A stretch of DNA of 23,427 nt from Moraxella equi (GTDB lineage Bacteria > Pseudomonadota > Gammaproteobacteria > Pseudomonadales > Moraxellaceae): positions 1-23,427 of the forward strand of contig NZ_MXAP01000068.1 in the NCBI RefSeq assembly GCF_002027555.1, read 5' to 3'. A program made the translations under genes and the position numbers. This document shows, piece by piece, positions 1-8,686 of this stretch; position 1 is the first letter of the stretch; each line of letters opens with the position of its first letter. The notes beneath the pieces are model-generated. The model saw only the letters and a program-made list of their open reading frames with translations, ran no database searches and had not been told where the DNA came from.

Positions 1-24
1 TTATACCTTAAAAGGGGTATACAA

Positions 25-80
25 GGTGCGTATGACACACCGTTTTAGGTTTTATGTTTCAATGGTGCGTATTACGCACC
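25..80. repeat. Pair of 17-bp palindromic repeats (REP-like)
   Basis: Two copies of one 17-mer lie at 25-41 and 64-80. The second, GGTGCGTATTACGCACC, is a perfect 8-bp inverted repeat around a central T. The first differs at two positions, so its palindrome is imperfect. The second copy ends at the base before the stop codon of the minus-strand gene at 81-584, so it would form a hairpin directly after that stop. No run of T follows on the minus strand, so it is not a standard intrinsic terminator. Short GGTGCGT/ACGCACC palindromes are common as dispersed intergenic elements in related bacteria; calling it REP-like is inference. Confidence 0.6.
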
Positions 81-584
81 TTACGGGTTTTCACTTAATA
101 ATTTAATTTGTTCAAAAAATTTTAAAGTATCGTCTTTATCAAAATGTTCATTTTCAAAACGAATATTATTTAAAACTAAATAAAAAATGCTTTCCATTTT
201 GCCATCATTGCGTTTGGATAAAAAATACAATAAGGGAATGTCGCCAAAATCTCGTTTTAGGGTGGTGGTTTCTAATTGACAATCTTGCCAATCTAATGTT
301 TTTGAATTGCCAATGCCAGAATTTTTAAACACCACTTTTTTAGGATAAATGACCATCAATGGATTTTTTGACATCAAAACTGAAATATAAAAGGCAATGA
401 CTAACAATAAATAAACCATCATTCCCCAATATTTTTCAATCATTAATGCAAATAAGGTTGTGATGATAAACCCAATTACCATAATAATGATAAAAATTAC
501 CTGTGTCTTTTTATTAAAATGGTAATTGCGATAAACCGAAATGGGAAACTCAAAACTTTTATCTTTAAACTTAAAATCCGTCAT
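81..584 (-). CDS. Hypothetical two-helix membrane protein
   Basis: A 167-residue protein that I do not recognise. Residues about 1-27 are charged, two hydrophobic segments at about 29-48 and 54-71 look like a membrane hairpin, and the remainder is a soluble, probably beta-rich domain with alternating hydrophobic residues. That layout resembles bacterial PH-like membrane proteins, but no diagnostic motif is present. Its ATG overlaps the TGA of lgt in an ATGA arrangement (4-bp overlap), which suggests translational coupling to lgt on the minus strand. The gene is visibly richer in A and T than lgt, with codons such as AAA, TTT and ATT dominating, which could mean later acquisition or weak expression. 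The function is unknown. It may simply be a lineage-specific passenger. Confidence 0.7.
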   Translation of the reverse strand: MTDFKFKDKSFEFPISVYRNYHFNKKTQVIFIIIMVIGFIITTLFALMIEKYWGMMVYLLLVIAFYISVLMSKNPLMVIYPKKVVFKNSGIGNSKTLDWQDCQLETTTLKRDFGDIPLLYFLSKRNDGKMESIFYLVLNNIRFENEHFDKDDTLKFFEQIKLLSENP

Positions 585-1456
585 GCCTTTTGCCGATCAC
601 AGACTTTATTTTTATAAGCCAATACCAACAAAATTACCCCTGCGATAATCATCGGCAGGCTATATAGTTGCCCCTTACTCATCCAGCCAAAAATCAGCTC
701 ATAGCCCACGTCAGGTTGGCGGAAAAACTCTGTGGTAAAACGGCTACACCCATAACCTAGCAAAAACAGAGCGGACACGGCATAACGAGGGCGAGGCTTG
801 CTACCAAACCACCATAAGAGGATAAATAACAGTACGCCCTCTGTAAAGGCTTGATAAAGCTGGCTTGGGTGTCGTGGCAGTAAGAAGTATTCGCCCATTT
901 GCACGGCAATCTCATGTAAACTCGGGTCAGCATTGATAAGCTCGTGGTCAGCGTGAACCGCTTGGGGAAAGTACATGAGATGAGCATAATCACCATGCGA
1001 CACCCGCCCCCACAGCTCGCCGTTAATAAAGTTGCCAATCCGCCCAAACAGCAAGCCTAACGGCACGCAAGGGGCGATAAAATCCAGCACGGTAAAGGCG
1101 TGTTTTTTGTATTTACATCCAAAAAAGAACATGGCAACGACCACACCGACAAATCCGCCATGAAAGCTCATGCCCCCTTCCCATACCTTAAACAGATAAG
1201 CAGGGTTTGCCAAAAACTCGCCAAAATTGTACAAAATCACATAGCCAATACGACCGCCCAAAATCACGCCCATCGCCCCAAAAAATATCAAATCTGAGAC
1301 CATCTCGCCTGTGAAATCGCCCCGTTTTTTGCCCCAAAAAGTCGCCAATATGTAGGCGGATAAAAAAGCAAGCAGGTACATGAGTCCATACCAATGTACT
1401 TGGAGAAAGCCCAAATCAAGGGCGACAGGGTCAAATTGGGGGTGTGTGATTGCCAT
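581..1456 (-). CDS. lgt: Phosphatidylglycerol-prolipoprotein diacylglyceryl transferase
   Basis: Lgt moves a diacylglyceryl group from phosphatidylglycerol to the lipobox cysteine of prolipoproteins, the first step of lipoprotein maturation in the inner membrane. The 291-residue length fits the family. The family signature GRIGNFINGELWGR is at residues 138-151, with the arginine (139), asparagine and glutamate expected of the active site. The conserved FHGG histidine is residue 99, and the HWYG segment near residue 21 matches the conserved N-terminal tyrosine region. About seven hydrophobic segments are visible. No clear Shine-Dalgarno sequence precedes the ATG. The stop codon overlaps the start of the downstream membrane protein by 4 bp. 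The terminator at 1548-1581 separates it from the lipoprotein gene upstream, so lgt needs its own promoter. Confidence 0.97.
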   Translation of the reverse strand: MAITHPQFDPVALDLGFLQVHWYGLMYLLAFLSAYILATFWGKKRGDFTGEMVSDLIFFGAMGVILGGRIGYVILYNFGEFLANPAYLFKVWEGGMSFHGGFVGVVVAMFFFGCKYKKHAFTVLDFIAPCVPLGLLFGRIGNFINGELWGRVSHGDYAHLMYFPQAVHADHELINADPSLHEIAVQMGEYFLLPRHPSQLYQAFTEGVLLFILLWWFGSKPRPRYAVSALFLLGYGCSRFTTEFFRQPDVGYELIFGWMSKGQLYSLPMIIAGVILLVLAYKNKVCDRQKA

Positions 1457-1547
1457 AAAAAATCGTCAACTAAAAATTGGCTTATGATAGCAAATTTTTT
1501 GTGATTTTAAAATCAAATTAAATTGAAGTCTCATTTAAAAGTAGGTT

Positions 1548-1581
1548 AAAAAACAAAAGGCAAATACACAACGTATTTGCC
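1548..1581 (-). terminator. Intrinsic terminator of the bolA-lipoprotein unit
   Basis: A perfect 9-bp stem (1559-1567 with 1573-1581, loop of 5) is followed on the minus strand by TTTTGTTTTTT. It lies 25 bp after the stop of the lipoprotein gene and before lgt, so it should end transcription coming from bolA and the lipoprotein. Confidence 0.85.
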
Positions 1582-1605
1582 TAATAAATGGGGTTTTAAT
1601 CCCAA

Positions 1606-1998
1606 TCATTCGCCATAAATCTTGACATTTTGAGCAAAAGCGCAGCCTTTTTGGCGGGCGGCGACAATCATCGCATCATGCTCGCCATAGAGTTTGGCTA
1701 GGGTGTTGGTTTTGGCTTGTCTTGCCCCACTGCCAAGCCCTGCCCCCACACTGATGGTTGGGTAGATACCACCACGACCGCCAGCAAGACCAATGCCGAT
1801 ACCTGTGGCGGACAGTCCGATGTTTTGATTTTCGGTGGCTTTGGCGGTTTGGCTAATGCGAGCTACTTCGCTTTGTAAGACGGTGCAATCATGGCCTTGA
1901 TAATTGGCAGGATTGACGTATTGGGGGGCGATGTTGGTGGTGGCACAGCCTGTGAGGGCGACAGCGACAACCGCCAGTAAGAGGAGTGTTTTTTTCAT
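1606..1998 (-). CDS. Small glycine-rich outer-surface lipoprotein
   Basis: A 130-residue precursor with a type II signal peptide: MKK, a hydrophobic run, then lipobox LTGC with the modified cysteine at residue 18. The mature N terminus begins CATT, with no aspartate at +2, so an outer-membrane destination is likely. A glycine-rich stretch at residues 61-92 (GxG and GxxxG spacings) looks like a glycine-zipper segment that could pack against or into membrane. Two further cysteines, C38 and C119, flank it and could form a disulfide. It lies 45 bp downstream of bolA on the same strand and is followed by a terminator, so the two probably share a transcript. I cannot assign a named family, and the role is unknown. 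Confidence 0.8.
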   Translation of the reverse strand: MKKTLLLLAVVAVALTGCATTNIAPQYVNPANYQGHDCTVLQSEVARISQTAKATENQNIGLSATGIGIGLAGGRGGIYPTISVGAGLGSGARQAKTNTLAKLYGEHDAMIVAARQKGCAFAQNVKIYGE

Positions 1999-2043
1999 AA
2001 AGATACCTATATAAAAAAGGGTGTGTAAAGTATAAAGGTTGGG

Positions 2044-2361
2044 TTATTTATTTTGTCCGGCACAGTTGGGACTGTTTGGGGCAGATGATAGGCTGGCCCA
2101 TTCATCAGGCGTGTAGGCGTGAATGGCAAGGGCATGTACCGTACCGCCTTGTGTGGTCAGATAGGGATTGACCAAACCATAGACAAGCTGATGACGAGAC
2201 GCCAGACGTTTGCCGACAAACTCATCACTGGCGATGATGAGTTTAAAATGGCTCTCTTTACCGTCAAAGTACCCTGCGTGCATATGACTTTCGTTATCTA
2301 AGGTTATGTGCGTGGGGTGCAGGGCGGTTAGGGCATGGGTTAGGGCGGTTTGGGTGTTCAT
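2044..2361 (-). CDS. bolA: BolA family stress/morphology regulator
   Basis: The 105 residues match the BolA fold from end to end. They contain the HMHAGY segment (residues 26-31), ESHFKLIIASDEFVGK (36-51), the invariant RHQLVYGLV helix (56-64) and VHALAIHAYTPDEW (75-88). The short tail SPNCAG resembles the E. coli BolA tail, and the length equals that of E. coli BolA, which favours BolA over the shorter IbaG paralogue. BolA proteins bind glutaredoxin and iron-sulfur clusters and affect cell shape and stress responses. The gene is transcribed divergently from the small oxidoreductase-like gene, and the lipoprotein gene follows it. A promoter with TTGATA, a 17-bp spacer and TATTAT is visible about 50 bp upstream. 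Confidence 0.93.
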   Translation of the reverse strand: MNTQTALTHALTALHPTHITLDNESHMHAGYFDGKESHFKLIIASDEFVGKRLASRHQLVYGLVNPYLTTQGGTVHALAIHAYTPDEWASLSSAPNSPNCAGQNK

Positions 2362-2387
2362 GATGTGGCTTTTATTTGTTTGAAAAG

Positions 2388-2417
2388 TTTAAAAAGGCTT
2401 AATTTAGGGGGTATAAT
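2388..2417 (+). promoter_or_regulatory. Candidate promoter for the small oxidoreductase-like gene
   Basis: A consensus TATAAT at 2412-2417 sits 18 bp downstream of a weak -35, TTTAAA (2388-2393). The -10 lies within the 11-bp palindrome GGTATAATACC (2410-2420). Transcription would start near 2424, about 64 nt ahead of the ATG at 2488. Confidence 0.5.
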
Positions 2418-2441
2418 ACCATTTATCAAAACAATTATCAA
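2413..2441 (-). promoter_or_regulatory. Candidate bolA promoter
   Basis: On the minus strand, TTGATA (2436-2441), a 17-bp spacer and TATTAT (2413-2418) form a good sigma-70 type promoter. Its -10 overlaps the -10 of the opposite promoter at 2412-2417. Transcription would start about 45 nt before the bolA ATG. Confidence 0.5.
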
Positions 2442-2487
2442 AAATCATTTATCCAAAAATCATCCATCCAAAATCGTAGAGACCCTT

Positions 2488-2667
2488 ATGAGCGACCATG
2501 CATCAGCACCTAAAATCCCAAACGACATTCCACCCCCACCCGAACCGCCCGAAGATTATGAATGCTGTGATAATGGCTGTGATGAGCTGTGTGTATTTGA
2601 AATTTATAAATTGCAAAAAGCGGATTATGATGCCAAATGGGGTCATGTGATTGATAAAAATGAATGA
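2488..2667 (+). CDS. Small oxidoreductase-like domain protein
   Basis: A 59-residue protein. A proline-rich segment (residues 11-21) leads into EDYECCDNGCDELCVFEIY, residues 22-40, with cysteines at 26, 27, 31 and 35. This is the pattern of the oxidoreductase-like N-terminal domain family (PF09791 as I recall it), short proteins named for similarity to the N termini of some oxidoreductases; their function is not established. The clustered cysteines suggest metal or redox chemistry, which is inference. I chose the ATG at 2488 because upstream in-frame sequence runs across the promoter region shared with bolA and has no family similarity. The Shine-Dalgarno sequence is weak (GAGA). Confidence 0.82.
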   Translation: MSDHASAPKIPNDIPPPPEPPEDYECCDNGCDELCVFEIYKLQKADYDAKWGHVIDKNE

Positions 2668-2721
2668 TTGGGGGTTTATGAGATTATCCAAAGATGATTA
2701 AAATTTCATTAAATTTCTCAA

Positions 2722-2736
2722 TGATAAAATTTATCA
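2722..2736. promoter_or_regulatory. Fur-box-like palindrome upstream of hemH
   Basis: TGATAAA-A-TTTATCA is a perfect 7-1-7 inverted repeat. The 7-1-7 Fur half-site model is TGATAAT-N-ATTATCA, so each arm differs only at its innermost base. Further TGATAAA copies lie at 2764-2770 and 2789-2795, between this site and the hemH ATG at 2801. Regulation of hemH by iron through Fur is plausible. However, the region is very AT-rich and the assignment is inference. Confidence 0.4.
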
Positions 2737-2800
2737 AATAATTCTCGCAATTTTACCAAAAAATGATAAACTAAGTTAAACTTTTAAATGATAAACATTC

Positions 2801-3763
2801 ATGAAAACCGCCATTATCCTTGTCAATCTAGGCACGCCTGACGAACCCACCCCACAGGGCGTTCGCCGTTATTTGCGTGAGTTTTTGTCCGATACTCGGG
2901 TGATTGAGATTCCACCCTTTATTTGGCAAATTATCCTTAATCTGTTTGTATTAACCACCCGCCCCAAACGTGTCGCTCATGCGTATCAAAGCGTATGGAC
3001 ACAAGACGGCTCACCCCTGCTAGCGATTTTAAAACAGCAAGCAAGCCTGCTTGAAGACCACCTTGCCAAGCAGGGCAAAAACGTCCCTGTTGTCCCTGCG
3101 ACCACTTATGGCAATCCTAACATCAAGGCGGTCATGGCGGATTTACAAGATAAAGGCTATGATGACTTTATCGTCTTTTCGTTGTACCCACAATATTCGG
3201 CAACGACCACAGGGGCAGTGTTTGATAAAGTGGCAGAGTATTGCATGAAAAAGCGTAATATGCCCGCCGTGCAGTTTATCAGAGATTATCACGACCACCC
3301 TTTATATATACAGGCGTTGGCGGATAGTATTCGTAAGTTTTGGGCACAGCATGGTCGAGCTAACAGGCTACTCATGAGTTTTCACGGTATTCCTAAGCCT
3401 TATGCTGACAAAGGCGACCCTTATGCCGATGAGTGCCGTAAAACGGCGGTGCTAGTCGCAAGCGAGCTAGGACTTGGCACACACGAATGGGCGATAAGTT
3501 TCCAATCCCGTTTTGGGGCTCAGGAATGGCTAAAACCCTACACCGACGAGCTTCTGACTGAATGGGGTAATCAAGGCGTGTCGGTGCAAGTGCTAAGCCC
3601 TGCTTTTTCTGCTGATTGCTTGGAGACCTTAGAAGAGCTGGCGGTAGAGAACCGTGATAACTTTATCAACGCTGGCGGTAAGTCGTATGAGTATATCCCT
3701 GCTCTAAATACCGATGAGTTACATATCCAGCTCATGGCGGACATGGTGGGGCGGTATTTGTGA
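2801..3763 (+). CDS. hemH: Ferrochelatase
   Basis: HemH inserts ferrous iron into protoporphyrin IX, the last step of protoheme synthesis. The 320 residues match the family: [11 protein letters not shown] at 6-16, YGNPNI at 103-108, the active-site block [12 protein letters not shown] with histidine 195, SFQSRFG at 233-239, and the C-terminal [14 protein letters not shown], whose glutamate at about 275 is the conserved metal/proton ligand. No cysteine-cluster C-terminal extension is present, so a C-terminal [2Fe-2S] cluster is unlikely. The ATG has no recognisable Shine-Dalgarno sequence; the preceding bases are AT-rich and contain repeated TGATAAA. It stands as a single gene between the small cysteine-rich protein gene and zipA. 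Confidence 0.97.
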   Translation: MKTAIILVNLGTPDEPTPQGVRRYLREFLSDTRVIEIPPFIWQIILNLFVLTTRPKRVAHAYQSVWTQDGSPLLAILKQQASLLEDHLAKQGKNVPVVPATTYGNPNIKAVMADLQDKGYDDFIVFSLYPQYSATTTGAVFDKVAEYCMKKRNMPAVQFIRDYHDHPLYIQALADSIRKFWAQHGRANRLLMSFHGIPKPYADKGDPYADECRKTAVLVASELGLGTHEWAISFQSRFGAQEWLKPYTDELLTEWGNQGVSVQVLSPAFSADCLETLEELAVENRDNFINAGGKSYEYIPALNTDELHIQLMADMVGRYL

Positions 3764-3889
3764 GTGTGCTTTGCTATGCCAATTTTATGCCCAAATGCCA
3801 AAATTTTACCGCCAAAGTAGATGACTAAATCAAACAGGCGTGATAAACTAACAAAATTTATTTGAAAAAGATTTTTGGGATTTGGTGCT

Positions 3890-4771
3890 ATGAGTACTTT
3901 TTTGACGATAGTCGTTGTATTGGTCATTTTGCTGGGGCTATGGCTGATTATCCGCAGTATGCTTGCCAAGGATTTTGAAGGCGACACCAAGACATTGGCG
4001 TACAAGGACGGTTTGCCGATTTTGCCCCGAGATGAGCGGGGGCAGTCGGCACTATCAGTGGAAACACAGAGCCAAGATGAGACGGTCGGTGCCGAGCCCG
4101 TCAAATCAGGGCGAGAGTTGGCTGATGAGACCAAAGCGGACGCCCTGTCAAGCCTTGCCATGGTCGCAAGCCAAGACTCTAATGCTCATAACACTCCCCA
4201 AGATGATGATTCTATCGACATTTTAGCCGATGAACCCATTAAAAAAGAGCGGTTTACCGAGCCGTCAAGTGACTTTGTCCAGAACTCGCCTGTGCTTGAC
4301 CGTCATCTTGAAGAACAGCAAGCCTTTGACCAAGACAACGACCCCTTGCTCAATGCCCAAGAGACGGTCACGGTCGTCATCACCCCCAAAGACCAATACA
4401 ATGGACTCTCAGGCAGGGCGGTGCTTGATATCGTTAGAGCCTACGGGCTAAAATATGGCGTGATGAACATGTATCACCGCTATGAGCGTGAAGACGGCAC
4501 GGGCAAGCTGTGGTTTAGTATGCTGGGCGTGGGTGATGATGGTTCGGTGGAAGGCTTTGATTTGAACACCTTGACCGACAGTCATTTTAGTGCATTATCG
4601 TTGTTCTTGTCTTTGCCACACCTCCATGCTCTGCGTGGTTTTGACAGCATGGTGTCGGTCGCTCAGATGATAGCCAAAGACATCAATGCCGATGTGCATG
4701 ATGATGAAGGCTATATCTTAGACGGGGCGTATTTGGCAAAACTGCGTGCCAAAGTTGCCGATTACCGTTAA
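3890..4771 (+). CDS. zipA: Cell division protein ZipA
   Basis: ZipA tethers FtsZ to the inner membrane and bundles its filaments at the septum. The 293-residue protein has the usual parts. There is an N-terminal membrane anchor at about residues 3-23 with a very short periplasmic end, a long charged linker rich in Asp, Glu and Gln (about 30-155), and a C-terminal FtsZ-binding domain from about 158 to 290 (TVTVVITPKD, GLSGRAVLDIV, LPHLHALRGFDSM). The ATG at 3890 puts the anchor at the extreme N terminus, as in the family; an in-frame TTG at 3875 would add five residues and is less likely. ligA follows after 96 bp, as in many gammaproteobacteria, but a hairpin with a T run lies between the two genes. 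Confidence 0.93.
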   Translation: MSTFLTIVVVLVILLGLWLIIRSMLAKDFEGDTKTLAYKDGLPILPRDERGQSALSVETQSQDETVGAEPVKSGRELADETKADALSSLAMVASQDSNAHNTPQDDDSIDILADEPIKKERFTEPSSDFVQNSPVLDRHLEEQQAFDQDNDPLLNAQETVTVVITPKDQYNGLSGRAVLDIVRAYGLKYGVMNMYHRYEREDGTGKLWFSMLGVGDDGSVEGFDLNTLTDSHFSALSLFLSLPHLHALRGFDSMVSVAQMIAKDINADVHDDEGYILDGAYLAKLRAKVADYR

Positions 4772-4785
4772 TCAACCATGATTGA

Positions 4786-4813
4786 AAAGCCGTCTTTGAT
4801 AGGGCGGTTTTTT
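4786..4813 (+). terminator. Likely intrinsic terminator between zipA and ligA
   Basis: AAA-CCGTC (4786-4788 and 4790-4794, with one bulged G) can pair with GGCGGTTT (4803-4810), and T residues continue to 4813. The stem is imperfect, with one T-G pair, so read-through into ligA is possible. Confidence 0.6.
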
Positions 4814-4852
4814 AAACGTTAAAATTTACCTATTTTTAAATTATTCAATTAA

Positions 4853-6943
<2,091 letters not shown>

Positions 6944-7004
6944 AGATTGGTTATGTATTGACAAAGGCTTAAAACGTTTGGTAAATTGTTGTTTTAAAAT
7001 CAGA

Positions 7005-7028
7005 TAGGGGAAATGCAATTTGCCCCTA
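7005..7028. repeat. Intergenic inverted repeat (REP-like)
   Basis: TAGGGGAAAT (7005-7014) faces ATTTGCCCCTA (7018-7028) across a short centre, giving a 10-bp stem with one extra G in the right arm. It lies between ligA and the exporter gene in a 182-bp spacer. It lacks a T run, so it is not a good terminator. GTAGGGGCAAATT-like palindromes are familiar as dispersed elements in several bacteria; the assignment is inference. Confidence 0.5.
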
Positions 7029-7125
7029 CGATATTCTGTCAAATCATGAAAAATTTATCATGCCAAAGTCAATTTATCCAATTATTTGATAAGCCATTTT
7101 AAATTCTGCCAAAAAAGGACTTGCC

Positions 7126-8019
7126 ATGCCCCACGCAAACGCCCCCAACACCCAAAACCTATTTTCCATGATAGGCTTGGTCATCGGCTGTGTGCTGTTT
7201 GGGCTTGGCAGTCTGATTGTCGCCCATGTGGATGGCGTGGGGGCGTATGCCATGGCGTTTTGGCGACTGAGTGTGTCGGCACTCATCTTTTTATCGCTTG
7301 CCCTGATATTTCGCCAGCCGTTTCCTAGTTCACGCCGTGCGGTCATCTTGGCACTCATCTCAGGCGGTGCGTTGGGGCTTGATTTGGGGCCTTGGCATGA
7401 GAGCATCTATGCCGTAGGGCCGGGTATTTCTACTTTATTAAACAGTTTGCAGATTTTCTTTTTGGCATTCATCGCCTTTCTTTGGTTTGGCGAAAAACAG
7501 ACCAAATTACAACTGTTTAGCCTGGTACTTGCGTCCATTGGCGTGGCACTCATCGCAAGCCCTGAATTTGCTCACAACTCGTCCGCTTTGTGGGGTTTTG
7601 TGTCGGGGATTTTGTCGGGGGCGTTTTTGGCGGTGTCCATGTCCTTTGTCAGACGTACGCATGAAGTGGCAGATGTGGCGATTTTCCCCATGATGACTTT
7701 GGTGGGCGTGGGCGGCGCGTTGGCTCTATTGCCACTCATGCTGATGTTTGATGTGGGTAAAATCATGCCAACCACACTGCCCGAATGGGGCTGGATATTG
7801 GTCTATGGGGCGGTCATGCAGTGCATGGCGTGGGGGCTGATTGCGTATTCTATCCCAAAAATCGCCTTGTCTTTGACGGGGTTGTTGCTTTTGACTGAAC
7901 CTGTTGCCACGCTCATCATTGATTATTTTTGGCTAGATAAACCGATTAACGCCATGCAATGGGGTGGGGCGTTTTTGGTAATGTTTGCCATTTATTTGGG
8001 TTCGCCTAGAAAGGGGTAG
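7126..8019 (+). CDS. EamA/DMT-family transporter
   Basis: A 297-residue inner-membrane protein with about ten hydrophobic segments arranged as two tandem EamA-type five-helix repeats (about 15-145 and 155-292). Typical features are the WR motif of the second helix (residues 46-47), the PG-x-STLLNSLQIFF helix (about 99-112), the FGEK loop (121-124) and LLLLTEPVATLIIDY near the end of the second repeat. Members of this drug/metabolite transporter superfamily usually export amino acids, metabolites or toxic compounds; the substrate cannot be read from the sequence. A good Shine-Dalgarno sequence (AAGGA) precedes the ATG. It is convergent with the DUF302 gene, the two being separated by a strong hairpin. 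Confidence 0.88.
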   Translation: MPHANAPNTQNLFSMIGLVIGCVLFGLGSLIVAHVDGVGAYAMAFWRLSVSALIFLSLALIFRQPFPSSRRAVILALISGGALGLDLGPWHESIYAVGPGISTLLNSLQIFFLAFIAFLWFGEKQTKLQLFSLVLASIGVALIASPEFAHNSSALWGFVSGILSGAFLAVSMSFVRRTHEVADVAIFPMMTLVGVGGALALLPLMLMFDVGKIMPTTLPEWGWILVYGAVMQCMAWGLIAYSIPKIALSLTGLLLLTEPVATLIIDYFWLDKPINAMQWGGAFLVMFAIYLGSPRKG

Positions 8020-8021
8020 TT

Positions 8022-8066
8022 AAAAAAAAGGGGGGGTAAATTGGGTAAGGAGTTTACCCAATTTAC
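8022..8066 (-). terminator. Terminator of the DUF302 gene, at a convergent junction
   Basis: A perfect 13-bp stem (8036-8048 with 8054-8066, loop of 5) lies 11 bp after the DUF302 stop codon. On the minus strand it is followed by six C residues and then eight T residues (complement of 8022-8029). The hairpin may also slow plus-strand transcription from the exporter gene, although no T run follows in that direction. Confidence 0.8.
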
Positions 8067-8077
8067 TGTCGTTTAGA

Positions 8078-8554
8078 TTATTGCCCCAACACCGTTTTAA
8101 TCAACTTTTCGGCATTGGCAAGCGTATTTGCCACATCAGATGGCTGTATTTGACTGCCTTTAATCAGCTCATCAGCAGGGGTGTAGATGACTTGCACTTG
8201 TCCGTTTGTTTCAGTGATGAGCACTTTTAAGGGCAATGCTAAGGCAAAGGCAGGGTCTTTTTGCATGAGTGGCGTACCTGCTTTGGGGTTGCCGTAGATA
8301 AGGACGGTGGCAGGTTGCATATCCATGCCGACTTCTTGAGCAGATTTGGCGTGGTCAATGACGGCAAATACGGTCATGCCTTTGCTTTCAATGGTGGATT
8401 TTAGGCGATGGATGGTGGTATTAAAATCATAAGGGCTGATTAAAGTAGCGTGGGTCATGGCGGTGGCTTTTGTGGGTTCGTGGACAGGATTGGTGGTGGC
8501 ATACGCACCGAGCGACAAGGCTAGGGCGAGCAGGGGTAGGGCAAATATTTTCAT
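8078..8554 (-). CDS. Secreted DUF302-domain protein
   Basis: A 158-residue precursor. Residues 1-19 form a Sec signal peptide (MKIF, hydrophobic core, cleavage probably after AYA). The mature part contains a DUF302 domain from about 40 to 132: the conserved FAVIDHAKSAQEVGMDMQPATVLIYGNPKAGTPLM region and an ALALPLKVLI strand are clear. DUF302 proteins are small alpha/beta proteins, often periplasmic, without an established reaction. I placed the start at 8554 because it creates a proper signal peptide and has GGAC about seven bases upstream; the longer in-frame opening would run into the tRNA-Trp gene. It is divergent from tRNA-Trp and is not part of the secE block. Confidence 0.87.
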   Translation of the reverse strand: MKIFALPLLALALSLGAYATTNPVHEPTKATAMTHATLISPYDFNTTIHRLKSTIESKGMTVFAVIDHAKSAQEVGMDMQPATVLIYGNPKAGTPLMQKDPAFALALPLKVLITETNGQVQVIYTPADELIKGSQIQPSDVANTLANAEKLIKTVLGQ

Positions 8555-8613
8555 GATATTGTCCAAAAAATAAAACCATCCTAACACCAAATGAGATGAA
8601 AAGAAAGCCAAAA

Positions 8614-8622
8614 ATTTTAGCA
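8614..8622 (-). promoter_or_regulatory. Possible extended -10 for the DUF302 gene
   Basis: On the minus strand the sequence reads TGCTAAAAT, matching TGnTAnnnT. The start would lie about 53 nt before the ATG. No convincing -35 is found at normal spacing. A TTGCAA 20 bp away is the palindromic -35 of the opposite tRNA promoter. Confidence 0.3.
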
Positions 8623-8639
8623 AAATTTTAAAAAAATAC

Positions 8640-8667
8640 TTGCAAATGCCAAAAATATGTATATAAT
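8640..8667 (+). promoter_or_regulatory. Promoter of tRNA-Trp and secE-nusG
   Basis: TTGCAA (8640-8645), a 16-bp spacer and consensus TATAAT (8662-8667). Transcription would begin near 8674, about 13 nt before the mature tRNA, so this is probably the main promoter for tRNA-Trp and perhaps for secE-nusG. Confidence 0.75.
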
Positions 8668-8686
8668 AGCAGTCCTTAACACCCTT

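Noticed and set aside
2350..2667. 105-residue version of the small oxidoreductase-like protein
   Set aside because: The extra N terminus would overlap the bolA start and the divergent promoters, and has no family similarity. The ATG at 2488 is preferred.
4789..4798. Neisseria-type DNA uptake sequence (GCCGTCTGAA) in the zipA-ligA terminator
   Set aside because: Only GCCGTCT matches; the essential CTG core is missing and no second copy forms the stem.
6969..6997. Terminator after ligA (TTAAAAC with GTTTTAA)
   Set aside because: The stem is short and AT-rich, the loop is 15 bases and no T run follows; it is too weak to annotate.
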